Of a DNA stretch of 64,000 nt, positions 1 to 9,154 are shown in pieces. The stretch lies in assembly GCF_900109925.1 (NCBI RefSeq), contig NZ_FOBW01000002.1, positions 124,001 to 188,000 on the forward strand, in the 5' to 3' direction. Below the pieces are notes generated by a model. That model was not told where the DNA came from and did no database searches. It saw only the letters and a list, made by a program, of their open reading frames with translations. Each line of letters begins with the position of its first letter. The stretch's first letter is position 1. This DNA comes from Mesobacillus persicus (GTDB taxonomy: Bacteria; Bacillota; Bacilli; Bacillales; Cytobacillaceae). Made by a program: the position numbers and the translations under genes.

Positions 1-658
1 GTGTTCCATTCTCATCTTCGAAGATTGGGTACTTGTTGCTGCGTTCCTTGTCATGAAGAAACATATTCTTTTGCTGTTTACGGTTCTCGATTTCCAACGC
101 TTGTCCTTGGTATTCAAAATAATTCCCAAGCAGATTGCGTTTGGATTGGAACATACAGGTCATTCCGTGAACCTGTACTTCAATTTCCACTTCAGCGTTC
201 TCCTTCATTTCAACAATCGCATCCATGCTAATTTCCCTAGCTAGAACGGCACGTTTCGCACCCTTTCTTCCCCAGTAGTTACATGTATACCAGTTCGTTG
301 CCGTAGTTTCGGTATTCCAGTGCAACTTCATTTCTGGTGCTGTTTCGCGGGCCGCCATTAACACAGCAGGATCGCCAAATACAATCGCATCAGCCTGTAC
401 TTCCTTAAGAAAGCTAATATAGTCATTTAAAAGTTCAATTTTTTCATTATGGAAGATAGCATTCATGGCAACATAGACCTTTTTACCTTTTGAATGAGCT
501 AATTCAATCGCTCGTTTAACATCGTCACGAGTAAACTCACCCGCTAAACGCAGGCCGAATTTTTGTTCACCGATCATAAATGCGTCGGCACCAGCTTCAA
601 CCAATGGCAAAATATCTTCTACACTAGTCGGAGTCACTAATAATTCTGGTTTTTTCAC
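1..658 (-). CDS. trhP1: Peptidase U32-family tRNA hydroxylation protein TrhP1 (YrrN), 3' part missing
   Basis: Partial gene that runs off the left window edge; about 219 codons are visible. The N-terminal segment with EAGADAFMIG and KFGLRLAGEFT is the typical opening of the U32 'peptidase' family. In B. subtilis the YrrN/YrrO pair is needed, with the neighbouring TrmR, to make 5-methoxyuridine at tRNA position 34; TrhP proteins introduce the hydroxyl group. The start is a GTG at 658, with a GAGGTG Shine-Dalgarno six bases upstream. It follows the trmR stop by only five bases, so the two are cotranscribed. The specific TrhP role rests on family and synteny, not on visible catalytic residues. 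Confidence 0.85.
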   Translation of the reverse strand, partial: MKKPELLVTPTSVEDILPLVEAGADAFMIGEQKFGLRLAGEFTRDDVKRAIELAHSKGKKVYVAMNAIFHNEKIELLNDYISFLKEVQADAIVFGDPAVLMAARETAPEMKLHWNTETTATNWYTCNYWGRKGAKRAVLAREISMDAIVEMKENAEVEIEVQVHGMTCMFQSKRNLLGNYFEYQGQALEIENRKQQKNMFLHDKERSNKYPIFEDENGT

Positions 659-663
659 CTTAT

Positions 664-1302
664 TCACCTCTTCATACTAATCGCTACGCCGTCGCCAACA
701 GGAAGGATGACCGTGTCATAATCCGGGTGGCTCATCAACCAGCGATTGAAGTCATCTATTTTTTTGACTAGACTTTTGATTCGTTTATTCGTTGTATCCT
801 GAGTGGCAACAAGTCCTTTGAACAGGACATTATCAGTTATCACCATTCCCCCAGGTTTTAGGAAGGCCGTATATATTTCAAAGAATCGTTTATATTGACC
901 TTTAGCCGCATCAATAAACACAGCGTCAAACGTCCCCAACTGACTGACCTGCGTTGCGGTCTCAAGAGCATCGCCATAAATAGTCAGGATTTGCGATTCT
1001 TTGTTTGCCTCTTTAATATAAGCTCTTGCTTTAGATAATCGTTCTTCATCGCGCTCAATGGTAACGATTTTAGCATTAGGTAAAGCATAAGCCATTCTTA
1101 GAGCAGAATAACCAATTGCGGTTCCCACCTCTAAGATAGTTTCTGCTTTTTTTAATCTTAACATTTGCAGCATCATCTCAATTCCAGCGGGCTCCATAAT
1201 TGGAACTTGATGCTCTTTGGCATAGGCTTCCATCTCCGCTAGTATCCCTTTACGGGAAGGTATAAGCAAATCAATATATTCTTCCAGCTGTTCATCTATC
1301 AC
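664..1302 (-). CDS. trmR: tRNA 5-hydroxyuridine O-methyltransferase TrmR (YrrM)
   Basis: Class I SAM-dependent O-methyltransferase of about 212 residues. The SAM-binding loop EVGTAIGYSALRMA lies near residue 60, followed by VTIERDEERL and the metal/SAM strand DAVFIDAAKGQY; ITDNVLFKG is the conserved COMT-type motif. In B. subtilis YrrM methylates 5-hydroxyuridine in tRNA to 5-methoxyuridine, with SAM as donor. I chose the GTG at 1302. The frame is open four codons further, but the AGAGGTGA ribosome site would then overlap the start, whereas it sits about eight bases before 1302. It precedes trhP1 in the same transcript. Confidence 0.9.
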   Translation of the reverse strand: MIDEQLEEYIDLLIPSRKGILAEMEAYAKEHQVPIMEPAGIEMMLQMLRLKKAETILEVGTAIGYSALRMAYALPNAKIVTIERDEERLSKARAYIKEANKESQILTIYGDALETATQVSQLGTFDAVFIDAAKGQYKRFFEIYTAFLKPGGMVITDNVLFKGLVATQDTTNKRIKSLVKKIDDFNRWLMSHPDYDTVILPVGDGVAISMKR

Positions 1303-1492
1303 GCTGCATCTCACCTCTATTCATAGAGCATGCTTAATTATCAGTTATCATTCGTATAGACATGAAAAAATAGCGTTAACAGCTAGATGAAGAGTAACAG
1401 GCATAGTTTGCCAACGAAATAGATCCTCAACACTGTAAATGACGCTATCATTACACGTATGAAAAACACTTGAACTATTTTATCATAAAGAA

Positions 1493-1523
1493 CGGAGGAA
1501 TGCTAATCCATTGCATTCCTCCG
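1493..1523 (-). terminator. Terminator after mltG
   Basis: A perfect 11-bp inverted repeat (CGGAGGAATGC and its complement, nine-base loop) lies 12 bases past the mltG stop and is followed on the minus strand by TTCTTTATG. The T tract is modest. It separates mltG from the trmR-trhP1 unit, whose promoter should lie in 1303-1492. Confidence 0.75.
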
Positions 1524-1534
1524 ACTGCTGTTAA

Positions 1535-2689
1535 TTATTGGTTTGTAATATGTTCATTCTTTTTACGATTATGCTCTTCTAAAGTTTTCGAGAAAAGCAC
1601 ATCTCCAGTTGGAGTTGCTAGAAAGTACAAGGAATCTGTTTCTGCTGGTGTTAGTGCTGCTTCAATCGACATAACCCCTGCATTCGCAATCGGACCTGGT
1701 GGTAAACCGTAGTACTGATACGTATTATATGGTGAATCAATCTCTAGGTCTTTATAATAAACCCTATCTTTATGTTCGCCATGAGCATACAAGACCGTTG
1801 GATCTGTTTGTAGCTTCATCCCAGTTTCGATTCGGTTGTAAAATACACTTGAGATTTTGTCACGGTCTACTTTTTGTGTTGCTTCTTCTTCAATTAATGA
1901 AGACATCGTTAGAAGTTCATGTAAGCTAAGTCCCTTTTCTTCAGCTAAGGGGAGATACTCCAGAACCACTGACCGCGTTTTATCGAGCATTGTAGATACG
2001 ATTTCTTCTAGTGTAGGATTCTCCTCGTAAAACGGATAGGTAGCAGGGAATAAATAGCCTTCAAGCGGATACTTCACTTGGTCATCAAGTATTTTATCCG
2101 TTAATAGATCTGGATATTTAGCCATTAAGTCCTCTAAAAAATCCGGGTCGTTCAACTTCTTCAATACATCGTCATATTCACGGTTTGTCTTCTCCGCAAT
2201 AATTTCTGCAATTTGCGTAAGCTGTTTACCTTCTGGAATCGTTAATTGCATGACGACATCTTTCATCACCGTGCCTGTTTTGAGCGCGTCAATAACTTCT
2301 GATATATCCATTGACGGTTTCAATTTATATTCACCAGCCATAAAGCCCGATTCGTTTTTAAATTTTACATAATATTTAAAGATCCGCGCATCACGAATAA
2401 TTCCGTTATCCTCGAGAATTTGGCCGATTCCCGTTGAAGTTGAACCAATTGGAATTTCGACCGGCACTTCCTGCTGGTTGGTTTCATCAACCGGCTGCAA
2501 AGCATTTTTAATATAAAAATAACCTCCGCCACCAAGACCTGCAAACAATACAACGAAAAGAATCGTTAACGTAAAGACAATTTTTCGTACGACCTTTGCC
2601 TCACTATGCTGTTCGGCAACCTTTTCGTATACTAATTTTTTTCTTTCGCCCTTTGGCAATTTTCTGCTGTCTTTATTCTCCTTAGTCAT
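1535..2689 (-). CDS. mltG: Endolytic murein transglycosylase MltG (YrrL, YceG family)
   Basis: Membrane-anchored lytic transglycosylase that cuts nascent glycan strands and ends peptidoglycan polymerisation. From the chosen start it has about 384 residues: a basic cytoplasmic N-terminus, one transmembrane helix at roughly residues 36-60, then an extracellular LysM-like region and the YceG catalytic domain. SSLIEEEATQ carries the expected catalytic glutamate, and LPPGPIANAGVMSIEAAL is the conserved C-terminal motif. The frame opens ten codons earlier at 2719, but the AGGGGGG ribosome site sits just before tandem ATGs at 2692/2689, so I place the start there. Its neighbourhood with ruvX, ireB and alaS matches B. 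subtilis. Confidence 0.92.
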   Translation of the reverse strand: MTKENKDSRKLPKGERKKLVYEKVAEQHSEAKVVRKIVFTLTILFVVLFAGLGGGGYFYIKNALQPVDETNQQEVPVEIPIGSTSTGIGQILEDNGIIRDARIFKYYVKFKNESGFMAGEYKLKPSMDISEVIDALKTGTVMKDVVMQLTIPEGKQLTQIAEIIAEKTNREYDDVLKKLNDPDFLEDLMAKYPDLLTDKILDDQVKYPLEGYLFPATYPFYEENPTLEEIVSTMLDKTRSVVLEYLPLAEEKGLSLHELLTMSSLIEEEATQKVDRDKISSVFYNRIETGMKLQTDPTVLYAHGEHKDRVYYKDLEIDSPYNTYQYYGLPPGPIANAGVMSIEAALTPAETDSLYFLATPTGDVLFSKTLEEHNRKKNEHITNQ

Positions 2690-2999
2690 CATTTCCCCCC
2701 TGGGCTGACTTTTTATCATAGGATGTCCTAAATGTAATTTCTCGAATTATTATACTATATTTCCTTAATCAAGTCGCAAGAAATTACAATAAAACTGTTT
2801 TTTCGCCAAAATTCATGATAAAAAGCTGTGTTAAAACTGGGTATTGATTCTCGTTCAATAGCAGTATTCAAACAAAACGATGTACTATCGTACTGTTGGT
2901 GTAGCGAATTTAAATGTAGTTCTCTTGGATTTTTTTGAAGTTAACTTGTCTAATTACTATAAAAGAGCCATACCCTTAAATTGGGTAACCAACTATAGA

Positions 3000-3190
3000 A
3001 AATAAGGGGAGTTTTTCCCGTTAAATACAGACTAGAGGTCGTTTTGAGGTAAATAGGGGGAGTTTTTCCCCCTATACAAAGCAAAATTACCTATTTTCAC
3101 GTTTTTCGAGTCAAATAAGGGGAATCTCTACCGCTATTTATGCTAATTTTAGAGCCATTTACAAATTAAGGGGAATTCTTCCCTCTATAT
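3000..3190. repeat. Four-palindrome intergenic element, copy 1
   Basis: Contains four units of the type AAGGGGAGTTTTTCCC, starting near 3004, 3056, 3117 and 3178, each a short palindrome with a T-rich centre. The linkers are conserved, including TATACAAAGCAAAATTACC. Closely similar elements occur at 25203-25392 (same orientation) and 52580-52774 (opposite orientation). No reading frame is conserved. Confidence 0.8.
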
Positions 3191-3353
3191 TATCAAATTA
3201 AAGTGCCTAACCTGATCCCCCTAACCGATAAGAGCAAACTGGTCCCAGAACTCATTTCTCCCTATTGGTGGGTGGATGTTTTTATGCAAATGGATAACCT
3301 AGGCACTTAGTATCTGCTTAAAAAAGTAATTAAGCTTGAGTTAGAGCCAATAA

Positions 3354-3386
3354 AAAAGAACCGAGACATTAATCCCGGTTCTTTTA
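3354..3386 (-). terminator. Terminator after yrzB
   Basis: On the minus strand AGAACCGGG and TCTCGGTTCT form a stem with a short loop, followed by TTTTTTATT. It lies about 40 bases beyond the yrzB stop and closes the ireB-ruvX-yrzB transcript. Confidence 0.8.
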
Positions 3387-3422
3387 TGAGAATTCTTATA
3401 TCATTAAACTAAGGGAAATGTT

Positions 3423-3713
3423 CTACTCTTCTTCGTCTTGCTCAGCAAGGAAGGTCTCAAGCATTTCTTCAATCATGTCCCATTCTTCATCAGACTCGAT
3501 TGGCATTAACTCTCCGTCTTGGCCATCTTCAGTAGGTGTGAAGGAGGAAGCATGGATTTCAATTTCCTCTTCTTCATCTTCTTCTGCTCCGATTGGATAG
3601 TATAAAACATATGATTTGTTAAACTCGTCTGAATCAAAGGTAAACAGCACCTCACAAAGCTGTTCATTTCCGTTTTCGTCTACTACTGTAATATTGTTTT
3701 CACCGTGGTCCAT
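3423..3713 (-). CDS. yrzB: DUF1292 family protein YrzB
   Basis: Small, very acidic protein of 96 residues with runs of glutamate ([10 protein letters not shown]) and an acidic C-terminus. It matches the DUF1292 family, which conserves the beta segment [19 protein letters not shown]. No biochemical role is known to me. The start has GAGGTG seven bases upstream. It lies 14 bases behind ruvX as the last gene of the ireB-ruvX-yrzB run, the same arrangement as in B. subtilis and many Firmicutes. Confidence 0.85.
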   Translation of the reverse strand: MDHGENNITVVDENGNEQLCEVLFTFDSDEFNKSYVLYYPIGAEEDEEEEIEIHASSFTPTEDGQDGELMPIESDEEWDMIEEMLETFLAEQDEEE

Positions 3714-3727
3714 TTTCTTTCACCTCA

Positions 3728-4144
3728 TTAATTTTGACTGTTAAGATACCCCTGTAGAATCATCACAGCGGCCATCTTATCAATAACCTTCTTGCGTTTC
3801 TTACGGCTGACATCGGCTTCGAGCAGTACCCTTTCAGCTGCCATCGTGGTTAGACGCTCGTCCCATAGGATGGTAGGAATACCGAATAAGCTTTCAATCT
3901 CTTTAGCATATCGTTGACAAGCTTCTCCACGCGGTCCGATCGTCCCATTCATATTCTTTGGGAGTCCAACAACTACTTTGTCTACATTATGCTCTTTTAT
4001 AAGTTTACCTAATCGCTCGAAACCAAACTCATTTTCATCTTCATTGATTTTCAGTGTTTCAAGCCCTTGAGCTGTCCACCCAAGTTCATCGCTTAATGCA
4101 ATGCCGACTGTCTTCGTGCCGACATCCAACCCCATAATGCGCAT
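3728..4144 (-). CDS. ruvX: Putative pre-16S rRNA nuclease / Holliday-junction resolvase-like RuvX (YqgF family, YrrK)
   Basis: 138-residue RNase H-fold protein, the usual family length. Visible are [16 protein letters not shown] (first acidic residue), [12 protein letters not shown] (second strand) and [12 protein letters not shown] (acidic/serine-threonine motif), with a basic C-terminal helix ending in [13 protein letters not shown]. Homologues are linked to 16S rRNA 5' processing and have been proposed as Holliday-junction resolvases; the sequence cannot decide between these. The ATG directly abuts the ireB stop codon (TAAATG), indicating translational coupling. Confidence 0.9.
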   Translation of the reverse strand: MRIMGLDVGTKTVGIALSDELGWTAQGLETLKINEDENEFGFERLGKLIKEHNVDKVVVGLPKNMNGTIGPRGEACQRYAKEIESLFGIPTILWDERLTTMAAERVLLEADVSRKKRKKVIDKMAAVMILQGYLNSQN

Positions 4145-4414
4145 TTATTGTCCCTCTCGTGAACGTTTTAAATAAGACTTTACTAGCTCTTCAATAATTT
4201 CATCACGTTCTAACTTTCGGATGATGTTCCGGGCATCTCGGTGGCGAGGAATATAAGCCGGATCACCTGAAAGTAGATAACCAACAATTTGATTAATTGG
4301 GTTGTACCCTTTTTCCTGAAGTGCTTCGTACACCTCGAAAAGCACGTCATTTACATCATGCTCAAACGGCTCCTCAGGGAAATTAAACTTCATCGTTTTA
4401 TCAAAAGAGCTCAT
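4145..4414 (-). CDS. ireB: IreB family regulatory phosphoprotein (YrzL)
   Basis: About 89 residues of the IreB/DUF965 family. The hallmark stretches [18 protein letters not shown] and [16 protein letters not shown] are intact. In Enterococcus, IreB is phosphorylated by the Ser/Thr kinase IreK and influences cephalosporin tolerance; the N-terminal threonine in SSFDKTMKF is the analogous candidate site. I start at 4414 because GAGGTG lies six bases upstream; the open frame three codons earlier has no ribosome site. It is the first gene of ireB-ruvX-yrzB, with alaS upstream on the same strand. Confidence 0.9.
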   Translation of the reverse strand: MSSFDKTMKFNFPEEPFEHDVNDVLFEVYEALQEKGYNPINQIVGYLLSGDPAYIPRHRDARNIIRKLERDEIIEELVKSYLKRSREGQ

Positions 4415-4490
4415 CGAATGCACCTCGCTTTTTTCGTTGAAGGTAAATTTAAGCTATGTTACCTACATTTTACACTACTTCCTCTTTATA

Positions 4491-7124
4491 TCAAATTGAT
4501 TTTACCCAATCTTCAACAATTTGTAGGGCATTGTCGAGCTTTGATGGATCTTTTCCACCTGCTTGTGCCATATCCGGTCGGCCACCGCCGCCGCCGCCAC
4601 AGATGGTAGCTGCTTCTTTGACCAATTTACCAGCATGGTATCCTTTATCAATCAAATCTTTTGTTACACCGGCAATTAGATTTACTTTTTCACCCTCTGC
4701 ACTACCTAGTAAAATGACAGCAGAACCTAATTTTTGCTTCAAGTCATCTGCCATATTTCTGAGGCTGTTCATGTCAGCTGCCTGAACTCTTGCCGCAATC
4801 ACAGGTACTCCATTGATTTCCTTCACCTTCGATGCAAGGCTTCCTGCTTCAATATTCCCCAACTTGGCAGCAAGTGATTCATTTTCTCTTTGAAGTTGCT
4901 TATTCTCTGCAAGGAGAGTATCAATGCGTGTTGCTACTTCCTTTGGAGCTGTTTTTAACTTACCAGCTGCACTTTTTAAAATTGAAATTTGGTCATTTAG
5001 CGCTTTATAAGCAGCTTCACCTGTGACAGCTTCAATTCTTCTGGTTCCAGCACCGATTCCACTTTCGGTAGCAATTTTAAATAAACCAATAACGGATGTA
5101 TTTGGAACATGGCAGCCACCGCAAAGCTCAAGGCTGTAATCTCCTATTTGAACAACGCGAACGATATCTCCATACTTTTCACCAAAAAGAGCCATCGCTC
5201 CCATTGCTTTCGCCTCAGCAATTGGTTTAAAGTCTGTCTGTACTTGAATGCTCTGCCAAATTTTCTCGTTCACAATCGATTCGATTTTCTCTAATTCTTC
5301 AGATGTAATCTGACCAAAGTGAGAGAAATCAAAACGAAGACGATCTGGTTCGACAAGGGATCCAGCTTGGTTAACATGTGCACCAAGAACGTCTTTTAAT
5401 GCTTGATGAAGCAAATGGGTCGCAGTATGGTTCTTTACAACTTGGGAACGGTTAGCATAATCTACTTTAGCCGTAACCTTTGTTCCTTGTTTCAGTGTTC
5501 CATCTTCCATCACTGCATGTTGCAGGTTCTGTCCATTCGGTGCCTTTTGAACATCTTTGATTGAGGCCTTTACCCCATTGGCTTGAAGGATACCTTTGTC
5601 AGCAATCTGTCCACCACTTTCAGCATAGAATGGCGTCGTATCCAGAATAAAATGGAACTCATCCCCTGTTGTAACCGAGTCAACTAACTGACCATCCTTT
5701 AAAAGAGCTACTACATTCCCTTCAACTTCTAGCTCTTCGTAGCCGACAAATTGGCTTTCTACCGTGATATCACCAAGAATTCCACCTTGCACCTGCATCG
5801 AGCCTGTATCCTGCCTTGCAGAGCGAGCACGTTCCCGCTGAAGTTCCATCTCAGACTCAAAGCCCTGATGGTCAACCTGCATGCCTTCATCCTCTGCATA
5901 TTCTTCTGTTAACTCAACCGGGAAGCCATAGGTGTCATACAGACGGAAAATATCTTTCCCTTGAATCGTGTCGCTTCCCTTTGACTTCTCTTCTTTTATC
6001 AATTCTGATAGGATGGCAAGCCCTTCGTTTAGAGTTTCATGGAAACGATCTTCTTCATTTTTAATGACTTTTGCAATAAACTCGGCCTTTTCTTTTACTT
6101 GTGGGTAAAAGTCATGCATGATTTCCCCAACCACTGGTACAAGATCAAACATAAACGGGCGATTAATATTGAGTTTTTTTGCGTAGCGGACAGCACGGCG
6201 AAGCAAACGGCGCAGAACATAACCGCGACCCTCATTCGAAGGCAAAGCACCATCCCCAACAGCGAATGCTACAGTACGTATATGGTCTGCAATTACTTTA
6301 AAAGCTGTATCTTTTTCGTTTGTAACCCGATATTTCTCTCCAGAAATCTCTTCTGTTGCATTGATAATCGGCATGAAAAGGTCCGTATCAAAGTTAGTTG
6401 GTACGTTTTGAACAACGGATGCCATTCTTTCAAGGCCCATACCTGTATCAATATTTTTCTTAGGAAGCGGTGTATATGTACCGTCAGGATTATGATTAAA
6501 TTCAGAAAACACTAGGTTCCAGACCTCTAGATAACGATCGTTTTCTCCCCCCGGATAAAGCTCTGGGTCTTGTGGGTCATCCCCGTATTCAGGTCCACGA
6601 TCATAGAAAATCTCGGTATTTGGTCCACTCGGACCTTCACCAATATCCCAGAAGTTGCCTTCTAAGCGGATAATTCTTTCTTCGGGTATGCCAATCTTGT
6701 TCTTCCAGATTTCAAACGCTTCTTCATCTTCAGGGTGGATGGTTACCGAGAGTTTCTCTTTATCAAAGCCAATCCATTTTTCATCGGTTAAAAATTCCCA
6801 TGCCCAGTCGATTGCTTCAACTTTAAAATAATCACCGATTGAAAAGTTCCCAAGCATTTCAAAAAACGTATGGTGTCTCGCTGTCTTCCCCACATTTTCG
6901 ATATCATTTGTACGAATCGATTTCTGGGCGTTTGTTATACGTGGATTCGCAGGAATAACCCGACCATCAAAGTATTTTTTTAACGTTGCGACACCGCTGT
7001 TGATCCACAACAAAGATGGGTCATCATGTGGCACTAGTGGTGCACTCGGCTCCACAGAATGCCCTTTTTCCTGGAAAAAGTCTAAAAACAATTTTCTCAC
7101 TTCTGAACCAGTTAACTGTTTCAA
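4491..7124 (-). CDS. alaS: Alanyl-tRNA synthetase
   Basis: Full-length class II synthetase of 877 residues that charges tRNA-Ala. The N-terminal catalytic domain carries the start [19 protein letters not shown], motif 2 around [20 protein letters not shown] and the [12 protein letters not shown] motif 3. The editing domain has HTATHLLH near residue 565 and CGGCHV about 100 residues further, together the metal site. A glycine-rich C-Ala domain with [16 protein letters not shown] ends the protein. Expression is controlled by the T-box leader and consensus promoter just upstream. Confidence 0.98.
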   Translation of the reverse strand: MKQLTGSEVRKLFLDFFQEKGHSVEPSAPLVPHDDPSLLWINSGVATLKKYFDGRVIPANPRITNAQKSIRTNDIENVGKTARHHTFFEMLGNFSIGDYFKVEAIDWAWEFLTDEKWIGFDKEKLSVTIHPEDEEAFEIWKNKIGIPEERIIRLEGNFWDIGEGPSGPNTEIFYDRGPEYGDDPQDPELYPGGENDRYLEVWNLVFSEFNHNPDGTYTPLPKKNIDTGMGLERMASVVQNVPTNFDTDLFMPIINATEEISGEKYRVTNEKDTAFKVIADHIRTVAFAVGDGALPSNEGRGYVLRRLLRRAVRYAKKLNINRPFMFDLVPVVGEIMHDFYPQVKEKAEFIAKVIKNEEDRFHETLNEGLAILSELIKEEKSKGSDTIQGKDIFRLYDTYGFPVELTEEYAEDEGMQVDHQGFESEMELQRERARSARQDTGSMQVQGGILGDITVESQFVGYEELEVEGNVVALLKDGQLVDSVTTGDEFHFILDTTPFYAESGGQIADKGILQANGVKASIKDVQKAPNGQNLQHAVMEDGTLKQGTKVTAKVDYANRSQVVKNHTATHLLHQALKDVLGAHVNQAGSLVEPDRLRFDFSHFGQITSEELEKIESIVNEKIWQSIQVQTDFKPIAEAKAMGAMALFGEKYGDIVRVVQIGDYSLELCGGCHVPNTSVIGLFKIATESGIGAGTRRIEAVTGEAAYKALNDQISILKSAAGKLKTAPKEVATRIDTLLAENKQLQRENESLAAKLGNIEAGSLASKVKEINGVPVIAARVQAADMNSLRNMADDLKQKLGSAVILLGSAEGEKVNLIAGVTKDLIDKGYHAGKLVKEAATICGGGGGGRPDMAQAGGKDPSKLDNALQIVEDWVKSI

Positions 7125-7179
7125 ACAAAAAACCTCCTCATTATATTTTAAAAGAAATGTTGTTTACAGGTTTGAAGGC

Positions 7180-7432
7180 AAACAAAAAAGCCCCCATCCC
7201 TGGACAGGGACGAGAGCTAACTCGCGGTACCACCCTGATTATGAATACCCCAAAAAGGGTACTCATCTCTCAAAAGCGCCTTAACGCGGCATACGGCAGT
7301 GTTTGACTGCACTCCAGATTAGCCTTCTGTTACCCTTCACTTGGAATCTCTTTCAGCCTAGGAAATTCCTCTCTTATTAGCGGACTGTAACATACTCGAT
7401 CTTTCAACATTTTCTTCATTTTCATTTCTTAT
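7180..7432 (-). promoter_or_regulatory. T-box leader (tRNA-Ala responsive) of alaS
   Basis: The hallmark AGGGTGGTACCGCG lies at 7223-7236 on the minus strand, followed by a terminator (CTCGTCCCTGTCC region, GGGGGC, T run) ending near 7186. Stem I includes GGCTGAAAGAG and an AGTA loop motif near the 5' end. After the GTTAC/GTAAC helix the sequence AGAAG-GCT-A places GCT (Ala) where the specifier codon should be. Uncharged tRNA-Ala should stabilise the antiterminator and allow alaS transcription. Confidence 0.92.
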
Positions 7433-7438
7433 AGCCGA

Positions 7439-7468
7439 ATTATATAAAAGCTAGAATCCTTTTGTCAA
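7439..7468 (-). promoter_or_regulatory. Sigma-A promoter of alaS
   Basis: Perfect TTGACA (7463-7468) and TATAAT (7439-7444) with an 18-bp spacer. It sits immediately beyond the stop of the yrrI-like gene and feeds the T-box leader. Confidence 0.85.
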
Positions 7469-7472
7469 ATCC

Positions 7473-8552
7473 CTACTCATGTGCAGGCCTACTTTTTACA
7501 CGTATCATATACTCCCTTGCATGTAAAATCGCTGTTCTGATGACTACAACGATTGGAACAGCTAGGACTAGTCCGAAAAGCCCACCAACTTCCCCTCCAC
7601 CGATTAGAGCAAACATAATCAGTAACGGATGCATATGAAGGCTTTTACCAACAATAATCGGTGAAAGAATATTGCCTTCAAGAAACTGTAGGGAAAACAC
7701 AATGATTAAACAAATGATCACCATTTTCATTGAAATCGTCGCGGCTATAATTACAGCTGGCACCGCACCAATGATAGGACCAAAATAGGGGATGACATTT
7801 GTGATTCCAACAATAAAACCTAACAAGAGTGAATACGGCATGCCTGCTAGGAAAAAGAATAAAGTGGACAATACTCCAACTACCAGACAAACTAATAATT
7901 GCCCACGAATATAACTACCTAACGATTTGTCCACATCACGCAAAAACATTTTGCCATTCTCACGCCATCTTGATGGTGTGAGGTACCAGGCTGCTCTTTT
8001 CATCAAATTAAAATCCTTTAGCATATAAAAGGCGATAAACGGTATGATGGCAATGGTTACTATTGAATTAAGAAACCCTTTGAGGATACTTAGCAGTGTT
8101 GATAAAATTCCTTCCAGATAGGCTTCCACGGCAATAATGCTCTCATCAATCCGTTCCTTAATGGCTGGCGGCAACCGGGACGTTTCATCCTGGATACCAT
8201 CCACTAACTCCTGGTAATGTGCAGTGAACATCGGAGCATTTTCTGCAAGGTCGTGAAGCTGATGAATGAAAGCAGGAATCCCCCTGTAAAGCCCAAACCC
8301 AACACCACCAAAAAATAAAGTGTAGATGATAAATACAGCGATCCCCCTATGTACCCCACGATTATGGAGATTTTCAATAATTGGATGTAGAAGATAAGTG
8401 ATAAACCCTCCAACCGCAAATGGAATGAGCAACGCGGTGAACACTTCGAGGAATGGAGCCCATACATGCTTTAATTTAAAGAAGACATATATGACAATAA
8501 AAAAAAGCAAAAGGAATGCTAGACGGTAAAACCATTTCATTCGAATATCCAA
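7473..8552 (-). CDS. yrrI: AI-2E family transporter-like membrane protein (YrrI)
   Basis: Polytopic membrane protein of about 359 residues in the AI-2E transporter (YdiK/TqsA/PerM) family. An N-terminal pair of helices is followed by a soluble segment (about residues 100-150) and a C-terminal membrane block. That block carries the family signatures FGPIIGAVPAVI and a glycine-rich GGGEVGGLFGLVLAVP loop. The substrate is unknown; some relatives export ions or autoinducer-2. The frame is open to 8603, but GGTGGTGAT sits a few bases before a TTG at 8552, so I start there. Located as yrrI is in B. subtilis, upstream of alaS. Confidence 0.85.
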   Translation of the reverse strand: MDIRMKWFYRLAFLLLFFIVIYVFFKLKHVWAPFLEVFTALLIPFAVGGFITYLLHPIIENLHNRGVHRGIAVFIIYTLFFGGVGFGLYRGIPAFIHQLHDLAENAPMFTAHYQELVDGIQDETSRLPPAIKERIDESIIAVEAYLEGILSTLLSILKGFLNSIVTIAIIPFIAFYMLKDFNLMKRAAWYLTPSRWRENGKMFLRDVDKSLGSYIRGQLLVCLVVGVLSTLFFFLAGMPYSLLLGFIVGITNVIPYFGPIIGAVPAVIIAATISMKMVIICLIIVFSLQFLEGNILSPIIVGKSLHMHPLLIMFALIGGGEVGGLFGLVLAVPIVVVIRTAILHAREYMIRVKSRPAHE

Positions 8553-8747
8553 TTTATCACCACCCTTACGTCTATTTTTAAACAGTGAGGGCAGATTATG
8601 CAAAAAAAGGCTGTTTTCGTAAAAAAGATTGTTGTTAAAAGCGGTGTTTAAAGTCAGATAAGCTATTTTTAACGTTTCAAGTGACTATTTTGTAGTTGAA
8701 ACAAAGCTTATATACAAAAACAACAAAGTTTGAGAAAAGAGCGTTAA
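8553..8747. other. Intergenic stretch upstream of yrrI-like gene
   Basis: No gene is supported. A nested inverted repeat (TAAGCT and AGCTTA outside, GTTTCAA and TTGAAAC inside) spans 8659-8710, and a run of GGCTGTTTTCGTAAAAAAG near 8608 recalls other Bacillus interspersed sequences. Confidence 0.45.
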
Positions 8748-8777
8748 AAAATCCCCTGTAGGTACACAGGGGATTTT
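8748..8777 (-). terminator. Terminator after yrzQ-like gene
   Basis: AAATCCCCTGT and its complement form an 11-bp stem with a tight loop and a T run on the minus strand, six bases past the small gene's stop codon. Confidence 0.85.
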
Positions 8778-8782
8778 GGATA

Positions 8783-8917
8783 TTAAAGAATCGCTTTTGT
8801 GATTCTTTTTTGCAATCGTTTCATTTGGCGTTTATCCATCATGTTGTTTTTTTGCATATAATTGACAGCAGCCACACCGGCACCTACGACTAATGCTGAG
8901 GTTAACATTCTATTCAT
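8783..8917 (-). CDS. yrzQ: DUF3918-type small protein, YrzQ-like
   Basis: A 44-codon gene beginning MNRMLTSALVVGAGVAAVNY and ending in a lysine/arginine-rich tail (MKRLQKRITKAIL). The N-terminal two thirds is one hydrophobic, glycine-alanine-rich segment that could insert in the membrane. The basic amphipathic tail and position next to yrzR and yrrD fit YrzQ of B. subtilis. A strong AGAGGTGA site precedes the ATG and a terminator follows the stop, so this is a real gene. Function unknown. Confidence 0.75.
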   Translation of the reverse strand: MNRMLTSALVVGAGVAAVNYMQKNNMMDKRQMKRLQKRITKAIL

Positions 8918-8962
8918 ATTCCGCTTCACCTCTTCTTTTTATTTCACATGACAGGTTGGGTT

Positions 8963-9154
8963 TTACATACCAAATAGACGCTCTTCCTCATCAAACAGGT
9001 CATCAAGTGAGCTCAGTGAACCGTCTTCTTCCACTTGATGGGTATGAATGATGCCTTTCGACAGGGACAATTCAATGAAGCAATTCCAACAATAGTATTG
9101 ATTTATACCAATTTTCCCGATATCTTTACTCTGACAATTGGGGCATGTCATCAT
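8963..9154 (-). CDS. yrzR: Small zinc-ribbon protein, YrzR-like
   Basis: About 63 residues. The first half is a compact zinc ribbon: CPNC near the N-terminus and CWNC about 18 residues later. The second half is acidic (EEDGSLSSLDDLFDEEE). Two tandem ATGs follow a GAGGTGA site; I use the first (9154). It overlaps the end of yrrD by 29 bases in another frame, indicating coupled translation. The position between yrrD and yrzQ matches the B. subtilis order. Possible roles (nucleic-acid or protein binding) are guesses from the fold. Confidence 0.75.
   Translation of the reverse strand: MMTCPNCQSKDIGKIGINQYYCWNCFIELSLSKGIIHTHQVEEDGSLSSLDDLFDEEERLFGM

Larger units (their letters stand above)
2690..3422. 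other. Long intergenic region between mltG and yrzB
   Basis: About 730 bases without a credible gene. On the minus strand a TATAAT-like box near 2745-2760 could belong to the mltG promoter. The region holds the first copy of the four-palindrome element (3000-3190), a possible 108-bp segment bounded by 9-bp inverted repeats (3201-3308), and the yrzB terminator. A stretch near 2821-2850 resembles the outer flank (GTGTTAAA followed by TTGATT) seen beside the GC-rich interspersed repeats, but lacks their core. Confidence 0.6.
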
